A DNA stretch of 30,673 nucleotides from Chara braunii (Eukaryota; Streptophyta; Charophyceae; Charales; Characeae): assembly GCA_003427395.1 (NCBI GenBank), contig BFEA01000757.1, forward strand, positions 91,617-122,289. Reading direction: 5' to 3'. The notes under the pieces were generated by a model. That model worked only from the letters and a program-made list of their open reading frames with translations. It was not told where the DNA came from and searched no databases. A program made the position numbers and the translations under genes. Positions 17,956 to 28,920 of the stretch are shown here, piece after piece (the first letter of the stretch is position 1; every line of letters begins with the position of its first letter).

Positions 17956-18378
17956 AGAATGTACTTGGCCATATTTTTTCTTCTTTTTTTTTTTTTCAAA
18001 ATCCTTGCTTTATTATATCAGGTCAAATCGAGGCCGGGGACCTCACAATTCAACTCGGAGTTAGCGGAGACCGAAAACTGTGTCGGCGGAAAACCCCGGT
18101 TCGTCGGACGGGGAGGCATGCGGCCGGCGCGGAGCGCTCCGCCGTAGCGCTACCGGCTCAGGAGAGTCGGTCTCCTCAGTCACCACCCGAGCACGAAGCC
18201 CGGTGAAGTGACAGTCACTCAGCGTCCTGCATGGCTACCATAGCCAGGTCAACCCGCACCACGTGTGGAGCAGGGGGGATATGCGAGTACGTCGACGCGT
18301 CCTGTGAGTACTTGGACAGGGCGCTTCGGTGATAAGCACTGAGGTTCCCCCTGTCAGAGCAGGCATTGGGGCACGACA
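17956..18378 (+). other. Possible 5' UTR of the second LINE
   Basis: The GC-rich sequence after the T-tract at about 17980 lies directly before the ORF1-like frame and is the place where a LINE 5' UTR would be. Assignment is by position only. Confidence 0.3.
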
Positions 18379-20141
18379 ATGCCGACGTTGGTCCTTACCG
18401 GAGCACGTGCAGCGGCCACTGGTTTGGAACTAGTGCGGTCTACCGCAACCAGGTATACACTACCTAACGTACCCTATGTACCTTACTTCAGCCCACTTTT
18501 TCTCATACCGCCATCTCTCCTCTCCATTCTTCCACAGTCTTGCCTCCCCCCACGCTCAAAGCTGCCGCATCCACCCCCACACCCTCCCCCCTGCTGCGCT
18601 CAACCCGATTCCTCTTCCACCCCGTCCATCTCGGTGGATACACAACCCGGTCTCACCCCCAACACATATCTAACTCGGAAGGTTGAGGCACTACGGCACA
18701 GAAACCGGCATCGCACCCCAACGCCCACTACCTCCCCTATCGTCACCGACCACCGCACCTCCCCCCCTCCCCCGTCGGCAACAATTCAGCCAAGACAACT
18801 CACCATGTACACCCCCAATCCACATGCCGCAGGTCCCTCCCGCCCCCCACCTCCAACGCCTCCGGCCGATCCATCACACCAAGCTATGCCATCGGGAGGT
18901 TTCGCCCGAAACCGAACGCTCTTGGATAGTTGTTATGACGACGGACTTTTTCCTGAAACACTGTTCTCTGACGGCGACATCGAGATCATAGATAGGGTAG
19001 GTTATCTCAACCTGAATGATGGCGTGGATGCTGCAGCAGAAGCTTGGCTAAAAGAGTGCACAGTAATAGTGACATTTGACTCATGAGCCGCCTCATTCTC
19101 GATCGCACAAAGAGAACAGTTTATCTGCATCTACGAAGATGTGTGGCTCCAAGATCCCTCATTCAACCCCTCGCAGAGACGAGGCCAAACACATGGAGAG
19201 GGTCCAAATGTGATGTCTTACGTTGCTAGGTCAAACAGAATCGCCCAGTGGATGATCGCGAAGGGACATGATTTTATGATTTTTATCCCTTCAAGGCAAG
19301 GTTCGATCAAAGTCACCTTCCGCCCTAGATGACTCAACAGGAGTTAGCCCGTATGAGAGAAACTGAGGCGGCAGCAAAGTACCACATAGTAGCCCTCAGA
19401 GTTCCACTAGGTGTCATGTTCTCACTGCGCAACACAGTTCAACAACTGATGGGCCCAATTTTGTCCATGCACCCTCCCGATACGAGGGATGACGAGCCCA
19501 GACTGGGAAACGTAAAAATTGATTGCGTCCCACAAGTCAAACACACCTTTAAGGAGTGGATAGCCATTCACGGGCCAACTATATAGAATCTTCGGATTCA
19601 ATTCGCCAATCAGGACACCCCCTTCTGTAAGAAATGTTTGTGGTAGTTCCACGACGAGTTTGATCCCGATGGCCCATGATTCAATGAGTCGATGCCCCCT
19701 GGCAGGCGTGCAGGCAGAGGAGGAGGTCGAGGTCAAGGCCAAGCCACTGGGCGAGGGGGCCTGCTCCCGCCAGTGACGACCAGGCAATGCAACCCTCCAC
19801 CCCCACACACCCAGTCATACATCCAATCGCCAGCCTCAGCCTCCGCTTACAATCACCCGCGACCCATACTCTCTTCAACTCTTCCCACGCAACACCAACC
19901 GCAACCTCCCCACTACCGCACCATTCGTGGCCCCAAACATACACCGACCCTCCCCCCACCACTGCATCTCTACCCTTCACTCACGTCTACAACCCCCATG
20001 AGGCACTCACTCCCTTCAACTCCTCCACCCTACCCCCATCTCCATTGTCTACGCACCCCCTCAATCTCCTCCCCTCAGGCCAACTCACTCAGTGGCTCGT
20101 CGGTACATCAGTCGCAATCATTGACTCCCCGGCCCATGTGA
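18379..20141 (+). pseudogene. LINE ORF1-like pseudogene
   Basis: A degraded coding stretch with a consistent protein thread. A Pro-rich N-terminal part (to about 18900) leads to GFARNRTLLDSCYDDGLFPE and a moderately conserved-looking core (VDAAAEAWLKECTVIVTF, NRIAQWMIAKGHDFMIF, then after a frameshift near 19325 KYHIVALRVPLGVMF and TFKEWIAIHGP). Then FCKKCLW*FHDEFDP resembles a zinc-knuckle-like CxxC...H segment. It ends in a Gly/Arg-rich stretch (RRAGRGGGRGQGQATGRGG) and a Pro/Ser tail. Stops occur near 19084, 19584, 19649 and 19676. The order of core, zinc-like motif and basic Gly/Arg tail fits an RNA-binding LINE ORF1 (gag-like) protein. No ORF2 follows, so the element is truncated or rearranged. 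A diverged host gene cannot be excluded. Confidence 0.5.
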
Positions 20142-22981
20142 CACACCATCCCCTCCCTCCCCCCACCTCTCTTCCCCTAGCCCTACACGAATCCGCCTTC
20201 CTCACATCTCCACCACTCATCTCCTACTCAAGACCAAGCCAGCCCCCCCCTCTCCAACTGGGAACAACGATGCACCGCCCCCCTCCCTCCATCTCCACCT
20301 ACCAATACAGCACCAAAATAACCCTCCAACACACCCACCGTCAACAGAAGGGCCTGGGCCATCCAACACACTTCTCATCATCTAGCCTTCTTCTTCCCTC
20401 CCACCCCTTCCAACCGCATCTCTTCTCCATACACACTAACCCAGAGTTCAGTCCCTCCCACAGCGTGCACACACACACACACATACACACAACCCCAAAC
20501 TCACCTTGCCCAGCAGACGATGCAGGTTGGGTCTTCCCGGTTGGCGATACAAGTGGTTGCATATGGACTCCGAGAAGAAGACCGCATGAACCTACCACAA
20601 GAAGGACGGAAGCTATAGCTGCCAACAGATGCCGCAATGAGGGATCCCAGACTTGGGCTTTGCACTCCAGTTAGTAAACAGCGACGAAGAAACGAAGACG
20701 GCGAAGGGTTCATCACCAGGGAAGAGGAAGTTGAGGTGGAGTTTTTCTCCGTACCCTGACTCGCGTGAGAGGGCCTTGAGTCCTTCAACTCTAGAGGATC
20801 CTGCAATGGTGGCCAAAAATACAGTAAGACGGTTGACCCGCGGTCAAAACGCCAAGTAGTAACCCTCCGACTAACCTTCAAGCCGCAACAATGACCCCCT
20901 TGCTGAGTCAAACCACTTCCTCGAGTCGCAGTGTCGTTCCTCTTAACCACACAACAACTACGCAACTTTAAAGGACTGCTTTCAAATAGAGCGCACCCCT
21001 ATGTTCTATTCGAAATGCAGGTGTAAACACAACAATACACAACAGGAGTGCGCAACAACAAGGCGTGGTTGCAAAGTCCAGTGGGACACGACAATCCATA
21101 GCGATGCGTAATGAATCACAACCAACCACCAGAAGCGCAACGACACCTGAAGGCATGACAACACCCAATCTCCCTTCGAGACAACAACAACTCCCTTGAG
21201 ATCACAACTTTATTAATCTTAGTAGTACAACACTTCGTCTCATCTGCAGCAACCGAAGGTCAACAACCACAATCACCCAAAGGTTCTGTAACACCAATGA
21301 CTCGGCAGTCAACACAGTTCGTGATTTGAGGTACTATATTGGTTGCGACCCCAAAACACAAGTTGTGGCTGAAAAATACAGTTCTGGCCGCTCCGAAATG
21401 AGACAGCAGCTGAGCGTGAACAGCAATGTGGTCAGTAGTACCAATCAACGTGCATGCGGATGTCGACTGTGCAAACCACCGCCAAGATCAGATGCGTGCC
21501 TTTCACAGCTCACGCTCGTACCAGAAACGAAAACCAAACGAGTTTTTCCCCTTTTGCTTCACATGCGACTCTTATTCTCGTCGAGCTCACCTTATAACAC
21601 CTGCCCTATCTGCTAACAGATGTGTGGTCCTAACCAGACCCTTTCCCCTGCTTGCCTGCACCTGGTCGTAATCAGGTTGAGTAATTTCAAGCCGGAGGAT
21701 GGTAGTTGTTCGGGTGCAGATGACGAATGTAAAAACGAAGGGGACGACCATTGCGATCATGACCACGAAGGGAATGGTCGTTATCAGGCCTTCGGAGCCA
21801 GCTCCGCCAACCACCAATTGTGCAAAATGAGAATAACACCTCCGTTAGGAAGTGGGAAGACACATCACAGTCCCTTTTTCACCTCTCTCCCAACAGAACG
21901 CCCCTATCCCCAAGTTCGACGAATGGTTTGCACGTCAGTATGGTTGCGAGCTCCCCACCTCACCTAAAAATAACTCACCATCTCCCGGGGTATTGTGGAC
22001 GCGTTCGCAGTCAAGCGCATCACAAAAGATTGTTGTTGGCGAATGGAGCATTTGCGATCTACAACTACTCGTACCTCTCCCACCATATGGCCAAGCTTGA
22101 TCGGTCTGTATGCACGCTGATTTATTCAGCTCATTTACAGGTATGTATTCGTCACTTTTTTTTTGCCTCCCCATAATTCATCTAAATGAGGATTTGACCT
22201 AGATGCTTGCAGGGTAGCAGAGCAGGCAGAACCTTTGTGCGCCCTCAGAGTAAAAGGGAGGCTGAAATGGGCGATGAATCCCGACGATCATGATCGCCCC
22301 TCACGTTTTTTCGATGCACCTGACCGCCCCTCTTGCATTTTCAATGCACTTGATCACCGCTTTTGGCAACATACATGCAATTCAAGCACATACGATCAAC
22401 ATGATGGTGACAAGGACGATGAGTTTGTAGCACCTTAATAACGAACACGAAGAGCCGAATGGTGACCACCACCGTGATAATGACCTCCCCAATCATGGGG
22501 CAACACTTCAACCAACAACATGCGACCACCATGATTGGTATCGTGATGAGAATCACGATCATAGTGACTTAAACAACGATGAGCACGATATCGCCTGAGT
22601 ACATCCGACGCCCATTCTTGTGAACTTCCGCCCTAAGTTTTTCCTTCCTTCCTGATATCCCCCTTCCTTCCTTGATCTTACTATGCACTCCTTTTTCATT
22701 CTTACTCCTAATCCTCTATTCGTCCGCCCAAACTAACGCTACTATTCAACTAGCCAGGGAAAAAAAAAAAACCTGATTAACACCCTCACTCGCTCGTTTT
22801 CATTAAGAAACTTGAATGAGTGAGTTACACTCCCTCCTTCTCGTTCTTCCTCTTTGACTATCTTGCACACCCTTCTCTCCTTCTAGCTCCTATTACACTC
22901 CCTCGTTCGCCTCTCTGACCCCGCCATCGTGATCGCCCCATCCAAAAACCTTGGATTCGACTTTTATTTTGTTGAAATTCG
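20142..22981. other. C-rich then mixed sequence; possible degraded coding remnants
   Basis: From 20142 to about 20500 the plus strand is extremely C-rich, with a short CA tract at 20466-20490. From 20520 to 20860 frames such as LVNSDEETKTAKGSSPGKRK could be the tail of the preceding ORF1. From 20900 to 22450 there are short open pieces on the plus strand, none recognisable. 22600-22760 is C/T-rich with few G. I see no intact gene in these 2.8 kb. Confidence 0.4.
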
Positions 22982-23193
22982 TTAAACCACCAGTACTTGG
23001 CCCAGCTACTATCGACGCCGACCTTGGAATGCCTATGCACGCCAATTTTTGTCGAAGCGTCGGAGTACCGTTTCAATTTTTTTTTGGCTGGCGCTTCCAG
23101 CCATTGTGGTCCAGTATCCCGAAGCCCTAAAGGTGTGGCGCGTTAACGGGGAAGCGTCGCGGCCGATAGCTGGACCAAGTAGTGGTGGCTTAA
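22982..23193. mobile_element. TTAA-flanked MITE family, copy B (212 bp)
   Basis: The left end TTAAACCACCAGTACTTGGC and the reverse complement of the right end (TTAAGCCACCACTACTTGGT) match, and pairing continues inward (CCAGCTACTATCG/CCAGCTATCGGCC) to about 35-40 bases. Both ends coincide with TTAA, the target and duplication used by piggyBac-type transposases. The interior is non-coding. Confidence 0.88.
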
Positions 23194-23689
23194 GAAATGA
23201 GGGTGCTATGAGTTTTTTTTACCCTCGTCTCTACCTCCCCTTCTTCAACTCCCTGTTTTTTAATGCACCCGGTGCGGATCCTCGTCCAGGTTCACTCCTC
23301 TTTCGTAGCCTCTCGTTCCTTCTTTCTTCCTCCTAGGCGCGTGCGTTCCCACTTAATGCAATCCGACACTCTTAGTTGCAAGAACTCCAGCTATCCTGAG
23401 AGAAACTTTGGAGGGAGCCCGGTACTAAACGGTCCGATTAGTCTTTTGCTTGTATACCCAATTCCAACGAGTGACTTAGACGTCAACATCACTCTGAGCC
23501 TCCACCAGAGTTTCCTCTGGCCTCGCCCTACTCAGCGTAGTTCACGATCTTTCGGGTTCCAACTGACTCCTTTGCTCAGATCGGACAGGCCACGGGGGCC
23601 TGCATCTTCAATCCAGAAGCAGGGGCAGAGACCTGGCCCCACCTCACTGAACAAGTAAGATAACACTACAAAGTAGTGGTATCGCACCT
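23194..23689. other. Intergenic, no gene seen
   Basis: Short open frames only, no recognisable domain. Confidence 0.4.
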
Positions 23690-23731
23690 GCACCGTAAAG
23701 CTTCGAGTCATTTCGATCACCTGACTGCAGT

Positions 23732-23788
23732 CGGGCTCGAACTCATGTTTGTATTTCAATTGTTCAAGGGTGTACCAACTGAGCAGGT
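23732..23788 (-). promoter_or_regulatory. tRNA-like A/B box module 1, copy 1
   Basis: On the minus strand CCTGCTCAGTTGGTAC (A-box-like, near 23788) is followed about 30 bases later by GAGTTCGAGCCCG (B-box-like, 23744-23732). The spacing is right for an internal Pol III promoter. Cloverleaf stems are not intact. Confidence 0.6.
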
Positions 23789-24108
23789 TTGTTAGCCCCA
23801 ACAGCGGTCCTGAAACCGGTAACGAAATTGTGCCCCAAAAAGGATGGGACCTACGATAATAAATAAATAAAATAAAGAGAGCAAGGAAAAAAAATAGTAT
23901 TAGTAGTTTAAATAAATAACAATAATATTGAAGAAACTCAGGACTGTAACGAGGGGGAGGGGGACCATTGGCCTTTTTCTGGTCCCACTAATTAGACCAA
24001 CGATCGGGACCGTTGACAAAAACCAAAGGGGATAGCCTCGTCAGGCCTTCAACCCCTCGTTCTCCTTTAAGATGCTCTACCACTCCCATGTCGCCGCCCA
24101 CTGGCCGT

Positions 24109-24162
24109 GATCCTTGAATCTGCAAAGTGGAAGTCTAATACCGCAACCCATAGTGTTAGGCC
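24109..24162 (-). promoter_or_regulatory. tRNA-like A/B box module 2, copy 1
   Basis: On the minus strand GCCTAACACTATGGGTTGCG (degraded A box) precedes AGATTCAAGGATC (B-box-like, near 24121-24109). It is recognisable mainly by comparison with copy 2. Confidence 0.45.
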
Positions 24163-24905
24163 AAAGGCCGAGACTAGCACTAATGCACATCTATATAAAC
24201 AGATGCGGGACAGTGTGGGGCCTGCCAAAAAATGCCCCAAAGTCACACCTCGGCCCACCATTCGATATCTGCAACCATTGAACCCGTGCACTTACCGCAC
24301 GAGGGACTTGGTTCAGCTCGTGGCCGCCGCATGCACCATCCGTCACGCTAGAACCACGGCTTTGCCATTTCAATGGCGAAAGTTCAAACTCTATCTAAAC
24401 CGAACTTCGTTTGCTCAAAATCTCACAAAGATGGCAAAACAACTCTCACTAGCCGCTAAACGCAACAACAAACCTTATTGTACCGCGTGCTACGCGGACC
24501 CCAAAGCCCCTTCAAATAGAAAGTCGTTGCCTCTAAAAATATGTGGCACCGGTAGTCATCCCTGACGCCTGTTATAGCAATGTTGCCTTCGAGCGCATGT
24601 ACGCGCCACAGTTAAATGTAAAAACCAAAAGAGAATATATGTTAATCCTAGTTTAATCTAAAGCAAAAAAAAGTTTGTTGGCAGATGCGCCGACCCTATT
24701 ACATCAATAAGAAACATCACACACGCCTCAAAACTGCGCGCCCACGCACTCCCTATCTCCTTCCAATATTCATCTATCAGTCGTCAACAAAAAGTTTGGC
24801 CACAACTCGAGCGGTGGATTAAACTTTCAAAACAAAACTTTTTTTCTATCACTTGCAAAAACTAGGGTGGATACCTTTGTAAGGGTATTCGCATTGACAA
24901 CTTAC

Positions 24906-25544
24906 CGGACCACATTAAGTGACGTGCCCATCACTCCGAACAATCAAAGATTACCAATTCAACCATAACCAAAATGCGGACGAGAAAAGATCCAATCCGA
25001 TTGACCGACTAACTCTATTTCGGGGGTTCTATCGATCAGTGCTAGACACGACACGTCCCTCATTTGCCGAATTTCCCCCCCCGTTCGTCTTTCTTCCCTT
25101 CCGATCTTCTCCCTCCTTCGTTCTACCTTTCCGACTCTTCCCGCTTCTATTTTGACTCATCAACATTAAACCAACAACCAAGGTATTGAAGGTAACACTC
25201 GTCAAACATTGAAGGAATAAAATTCTACCATGTGTAAAACCATTAAGAAACAGCAAGGCAAGCTTCCCTCCGCCATACTCACTTTCTTCCTTGCCCTCGT
25301 CTTTAATTAGCCCTGCTACATAGACCAGTCCGACAAACCTTACTAAGGTAGAAACTCCCAAGCCTTTGTTTGTTGGCCTCGTCCCTTCTTATAGGCAAAG
25401 CTAGACGTGATTGAATATGCGTGACCCTCCTAAACTTCTCTGTATCATTCCAATTTTAACATATGTCCTAAAGGTCAACACTACGGGCCATAATACTAAG
25501 ATATCATCACCACACTCACCAGTCATTGGCAACTCAGGTTTGTA
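24906..25544. other. Spacer between the two repeats, no gene seen
   Basis: C/T-rich stretch at 25070-25150, otherwise unremarkable. Confidence 0.4.
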
Positions 25545-25568
25545 GTGTCTCATTTGTCTGCTTTCAGT

Positions 25569-25626
25569 GATACTTGAACTCCGGTCCATATTTCAACAGT
25601 TAAGAGGTGCACCATTTGCACTAGGC
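25569..25626 (-). promoter_or_regulatory. tRNA-like A/B box module 1, copy 2
   Basis: On the minus strand GCCTAGTGCAAATGGTGCAC (A-box-like) is followed by GGAGTTCAAGTATC (B-box-like, 25582-25569) with tRNA-like spacing. Confidence 0.6.
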
Positions 25627-25931
25627 TCTTAGGCACCTAGATCAGTCTCGGCATCAACACCGAAACTGTGTCCCACAGGTGGGACTTTGAAAACAAAAAT
25701 AAAATAAAGATAGCAATAAAAATGATAATCCTTAAAATAATAATAATAATTATAAAATAGGATATGAGACTTACACCGAGGGGAAGGGGAACCATCGACA
25801 CCCCTTCGTCCTACCAGTTGGTCCCAGGGTCAGGGCCGACGACAAAACCAAGGAGGATAGTCTCACTAGACCTTCAACCCCTCTGTTCTTTCATACTGCT
25901 CTGTTGCTCCCACGTCATCGGATGCTAGCCT

Positions 25932-25980
25932 TGATCCCTGAACCTGTTGCATGAAAGTCCAACACCATAACCAATACTAC
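25932..25980 (-). promoter_or_regulatory. tRNA-like A/B box module 2, copy 2
   Basis: On the minus strand GTAGTATTGGTTATGGTGTT, then GGACTTTCATGCAACA (anticodon-arm-like), then GGTTCAGGGATCA (B-box-like). This is the clearest tRNA-like module of the four. Confidence 0.65.
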
Positions 25981-26440
25981 TATGCCCAAGACTGGCAGTG
26001 ACACCAGCAGAATCGCATATAAATGGGTCCCGCCTGCTGCATGGTCATATTGAAATGCCCCAAGGCTACACTTCGTCCTGTCGGTGGGGCTCCCGACCCC
26101 CAAAACCGACACCTTCGTTGCGCAGGCGCCAGATTCTACATGCGGCCAACCCAATACATGACCAAATTGAAATTCGGCTTTCAATCTTAATTAGAACATA
26201 TTTATGATCATGGATACTGACCATCTAAATGCGATAAGATCAACCGCGCCTTTAACTCACGCGTCCACACACTCTCTAATATCATTTTACGTGTGCCCGT
26301 TGTCCAACTACAGAGAGTAGGTCGCGGACCGCGCAATACTTACGTGAATACTCATCCCTTATAGCATCTCAAGTGCAACTTATGCGTGATGCAAATATAC
26401 GTGCGAATACCGTTGTAAGGGTATTCACACCGACTATTTA

Positions 26441-27118
26441 CGCCGACAACGTGTAGTCGCGACAATCGCGGAGAGGTTCGAACCAAAAGAAGTGCGAACC
26501 CGGAAAATGAACGCATGAAGCGCGCCTTTGAGTTTAAGCATCATACATTCATGGCTAGCTAGTCTGCATCATGTGATAATATTATGGAGTTGCGCAATGA
26601 GGAGCATAATAAATATGTTAGGCTTCCTCTATAAGCGTCTGAGGTGCGAGTAAGGGATCTGGAATACAAGTCTTGTCTATATGGTTCAATAAGCAGAACT
26701 ACAACGGATATGAGGTTATCGAAAACATGTTGACGAACCTGCCCATACATCAAGTACCGAGTTTTGTTTTCTCTCAGTTGTTTCATCGACAGGGGGCCTT
26801 GGTCTTGGAAGGGGCAACACTTAGGTCTCTTCGGTCGGGTAGCCTGGGAAGAATAACTTTAGCAGACCATCTCATCAAAAACCGATCAGGGTCGGGCCCG
26901 GTCGGCTCCCATGTCGATTTGGTGTTCTCCCCGACATGGCTCGAACCGATCGCGCGCGGTTGGATCTGAGGTGTTTGGGGCCGGTTTGTTTTCCTTTTTT
27001 TTTCCCCACAAACGAGTTGAGACTGAATAAATGCATCTAACAAACAAACATGCTTTTTCAACGAGGTGGTGATGAAAATATGTCTATTTATGTTGTTGTC
27101 TATCTTTCTCTATGTGTA
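26441..27118. other. Intergenic, no gene seen
   Basis: An open frame on each strand around 26673-27061 has no recognisable domain. Confidence 0.4.
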
Positions 27119-27258
27119 TGAAAAAATGTGAGTTGCTGCTGTTTTTTTTTTTTTTTTTTTGCTTCATTACGAGAAAGAACTATTTGCCCTTGAGATTATG
27201 AAAATATGTGAGTTGTTGCTGCATCTACTTATGAGAAAGAACTGTTTGTCCTTGTGTG
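27119..27258. repeat. Tandem duplication (about 65 bp) with poly(T) in the first unit
   Basis: ATGTGAGTTGCTGCTG, 19 T, then GAGAAAGAACTATTTGCCCTTG is followed by ATGTGAGTTGTTGCTG and GAGAAAGAACTGTTTGTCCTTG. The T run occurs only in the first unit. Confidence 0.88.
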
Positions 27259-27315
27259 TGCCCTCAAACAATGGAAACAAGTCTTTCTCCTAAGTAGACA
27301 CCTGAATCTTTTAAG

Positions 27316-27458
27316 CCCTGCAGAGGTTCTCGTTGTTAAACCACCAATATATAGAAACTATACTGAAGACATATGGAAATTGTATAGAGAACATGAAAAA
27401 AAAAAGAGAAACGAGCATGCTCCCTGCAGAGGTTCTCGCTGTTAAACAACCAGTATAT
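27316..27458. repeat. Duplicated left end of a TTAA MITE (106-bp period)
   Basis: CCCTGCAGAGGTTCTCGTTG plus TTAAACCACCAATATAT at 27316-27352 recurs, slightly changed, at 27422-27458. The repeat includes host flank as well as MITE end, so it arose after insertion by tandem duplication. Confidence 0.85.
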
Positions 27459-27595
27459 GGCCTAGGCAACTTGAGAACCTGTTTTGAGTGTCTCCAAAAA
27501 ATTAGGAGGCCGAGTGTCGTAGATCAAATGAATCGACGGTGGGCGACCTCCAAAAGGGGCCCACGACCGATAGCTGGCATGTGCTGGTGGTTTAA
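27442..27595. mobile_element. TTAA-flanked MITE family, copy C (154 bp)
   Basis: Left end TTAAACAACCAGTATATGGC; reverse complement of the right end TTAAACCACCAGCACATGCC. TTAA lies at both termini. The right subterminal CGACCGATAGCTGG is shared with copy B (CGGCCGATAGCTGG). Confidence 0.85.
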
Positions 27596-27741
27596 GAACA
27601 CACTAGTCATCTTTTTTCTATCAACTTATGGTATTTCTCAACCAGTTGATCTCTTTAATACTCTAGCACGTGCATTCAAGTGTCAGAGAAGCGGATAATA
27701 CAACCCTAAATTTTCCAGGTTTTTTTCAAGGTCATTATACC
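27596..27741. other. Spacer, no gene seen
   Basis: No feature recognised. Confidence 0.4.
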
Positions 27742-27773
27742 AAACGTCCCACACCTTCTGGCGTGGGACGTTT
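27742..27773. other. Strong short hairpin
   Basis: AAACGTCCCACACC pairs with GGCGTGGGACGTTT around a TTCT loop: a 14-bp stem with a single A-C mismatch. Function is unknown. Confidence 0.8.
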
Positions 27774-28560
27774 CCATTAATTGCTTGTGGAGAAATGGTC
27801 AACAAAACCCTAAACAGGGCAAACAAGAAAAAAAAAAAGTTGAAAACAAATTATCCCCAAATGCACTTTTCTGTGTTGGGGGGTTAAACCAGGGCTGAAA
27901 AGTGGGGGTCCCTGTCAACTACTTGTGCAGTGTCCTCTCATGTTTGACCGTTCTCTTTGCAGACTCCTTGAGCTTCAGCTGGTGATCGTCTATCCATATG
28001 AGGAATGGGCATGACATTTATAATGATGATGGTCTTCGTCATCATGTTACCTGCATTGCAATCCTCATTACTACCTTAATGAGCTTCCTCTTCTGGATGT
28101 TGGAAATTTCAAATTTGATGTCATTGAGATCGTCGTAATCGAGGCACTCATCAAAATCATTGTCATCAATCACGATACTAACCAAAAAAAAAAAAAAAAA
28201 AACATTTTTGTCTCCTTTCAATCTCCCCTGAATGGAGTGTAGACTCGTTACGACGGTATGCTCCAAATTCGGGAGAATAATGTAAGCCAGGTAGAGAGCT
28301 AATGGGAACGCAACTGAACAAAATGATGGAGGAAGATAGGAAGGAGCGGCAAAGGTGGCAGAGGGGAAATGGGTGAAAGCAAAGTGAAATGGCAAGAGAT
28401 GTCGCAGAAAAAACGGAAAACAGAAGGAGAGGTGGGAAGGAGAGACATCTGTCGAAGATAGGACCCAACAAGAATTTTAGATTGAGAATCCATTAGTATT
28501 ATACCGTTTGTGTCAGTGACCTGAATCTCTATATCTAGTACTCGAGAAAAAGGAGGAAAA
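27774..28560. other. Intergenic; possible small minus-strand coding fragment
   Basis: On the minus strand at about 28177-28042 a frame reads VSIVIDDNDFDECLDYDDLN and on to IAMQVT and a stop. The acidic stretch is mildly protein-like but unrecognised. A 19-base A tract lies at 28183-28202. Confidence 0.3.
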
Positions 28561-28762
28561 GAAATAAAACCCTCACTCTATACAAGAACAGACACAAATG
28601 ACACTCTAATATCTACTTTTAATACTAAGTTCATTTACTTTTCTCCATCTCATTTCCCAATCATTATCACAAACTGCCTATACTATTAACTCCCCCTTTT
28701 TTCCTCCATAGTTTCCACAATTTATCTCTATATCCTCCTTGCAATACTCACTATTTCTTTAC
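28561..28762. other. G-poor sequence, left part
   Basis: The plus strand has strikingly few G. The tract appears to continue beyond the MITE at 28763-28920. Confidence 0.6.
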
Positions 28763-28920
28763 TTAAACCACCAGTACTTCTCAAAGTTGCAGTGGCTAAC
28801 ATGCCGCAGCAATGATGAATGAACGGGCCACTTGGGGAGCGCCCAAATTCATCTGACTAGAAACGCGTCTACTCTATTTTTTCCCGCGGCCCATGTATAG
28901 GTCAAGTACTGGTGGTTTAA
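28763..28920. mobile_element. TTAA-flanked MITE family, copy A (158 bp)
   Basis: Left end TTAAACCACCAGTACTT and right end AAGTACTGGTGGTTTAA are a perfect 17-base terminal inverted repeat. TTAA lies exactly at both ends. The base composition of the interior differs from the G-poor flanks on both sides. Confidence 0.92.

Larger units (their letters stand above)
23690..24905 (-). repeat. About 1.2-kb repeat, copy 1, with two tRNA-like modules
   Basis: This stretch aligns by eye, in the same order and orientation, with 25545-26440. Shared landmarks include GAAACCGG/CCGAAACTGTG, the AT-rich AATAAATAAAAT-type tract, GGGGGAGGGGGACCAT/GGGGAAGGGGAACCAT, CCTTCAACCCCTC, TGATCC-TGAA, AAATGCCCCAA and TTGTAAGGGTATTC. 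Similarity is patchy, perhaps 60-75 percent. Two Pol III-type A/B-box modules lie on the minus strand, separated by a body and an AT-rich tail. That is the layout of two SINEs in a row, a dimeric SINE, or a larger repeat that captured them. Confidence 0.65.
25545..26440 (-). repeat. About 0.9-kb repeat, copy 2, with two tRNA-like modules
   Basis: The diverged partner of 23690-24905. It keeps both tRNA-like modules in the same order, the AT-rich tract (AATAATAATAATAATTATAA) between them, and the terminal TTGTAAGGGTATTCACACCG. It is about 300 bases shorter, mostly at the upstream (right) side. Confidence 0.65.

Noticed and set aside
24107-24565. 152-codon plus-strand frame
   Set aside because: It lies antisense to a tRNA-like module in a dispersed repeat, and the homologous copy at 25.9-26.2 kb does not keep the frame.
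26673-27061. 98- and 92-codon frames on opposite strands
   Set aside because: No recognisable motif, and opposite-strand overlap of this kind is common by chance.
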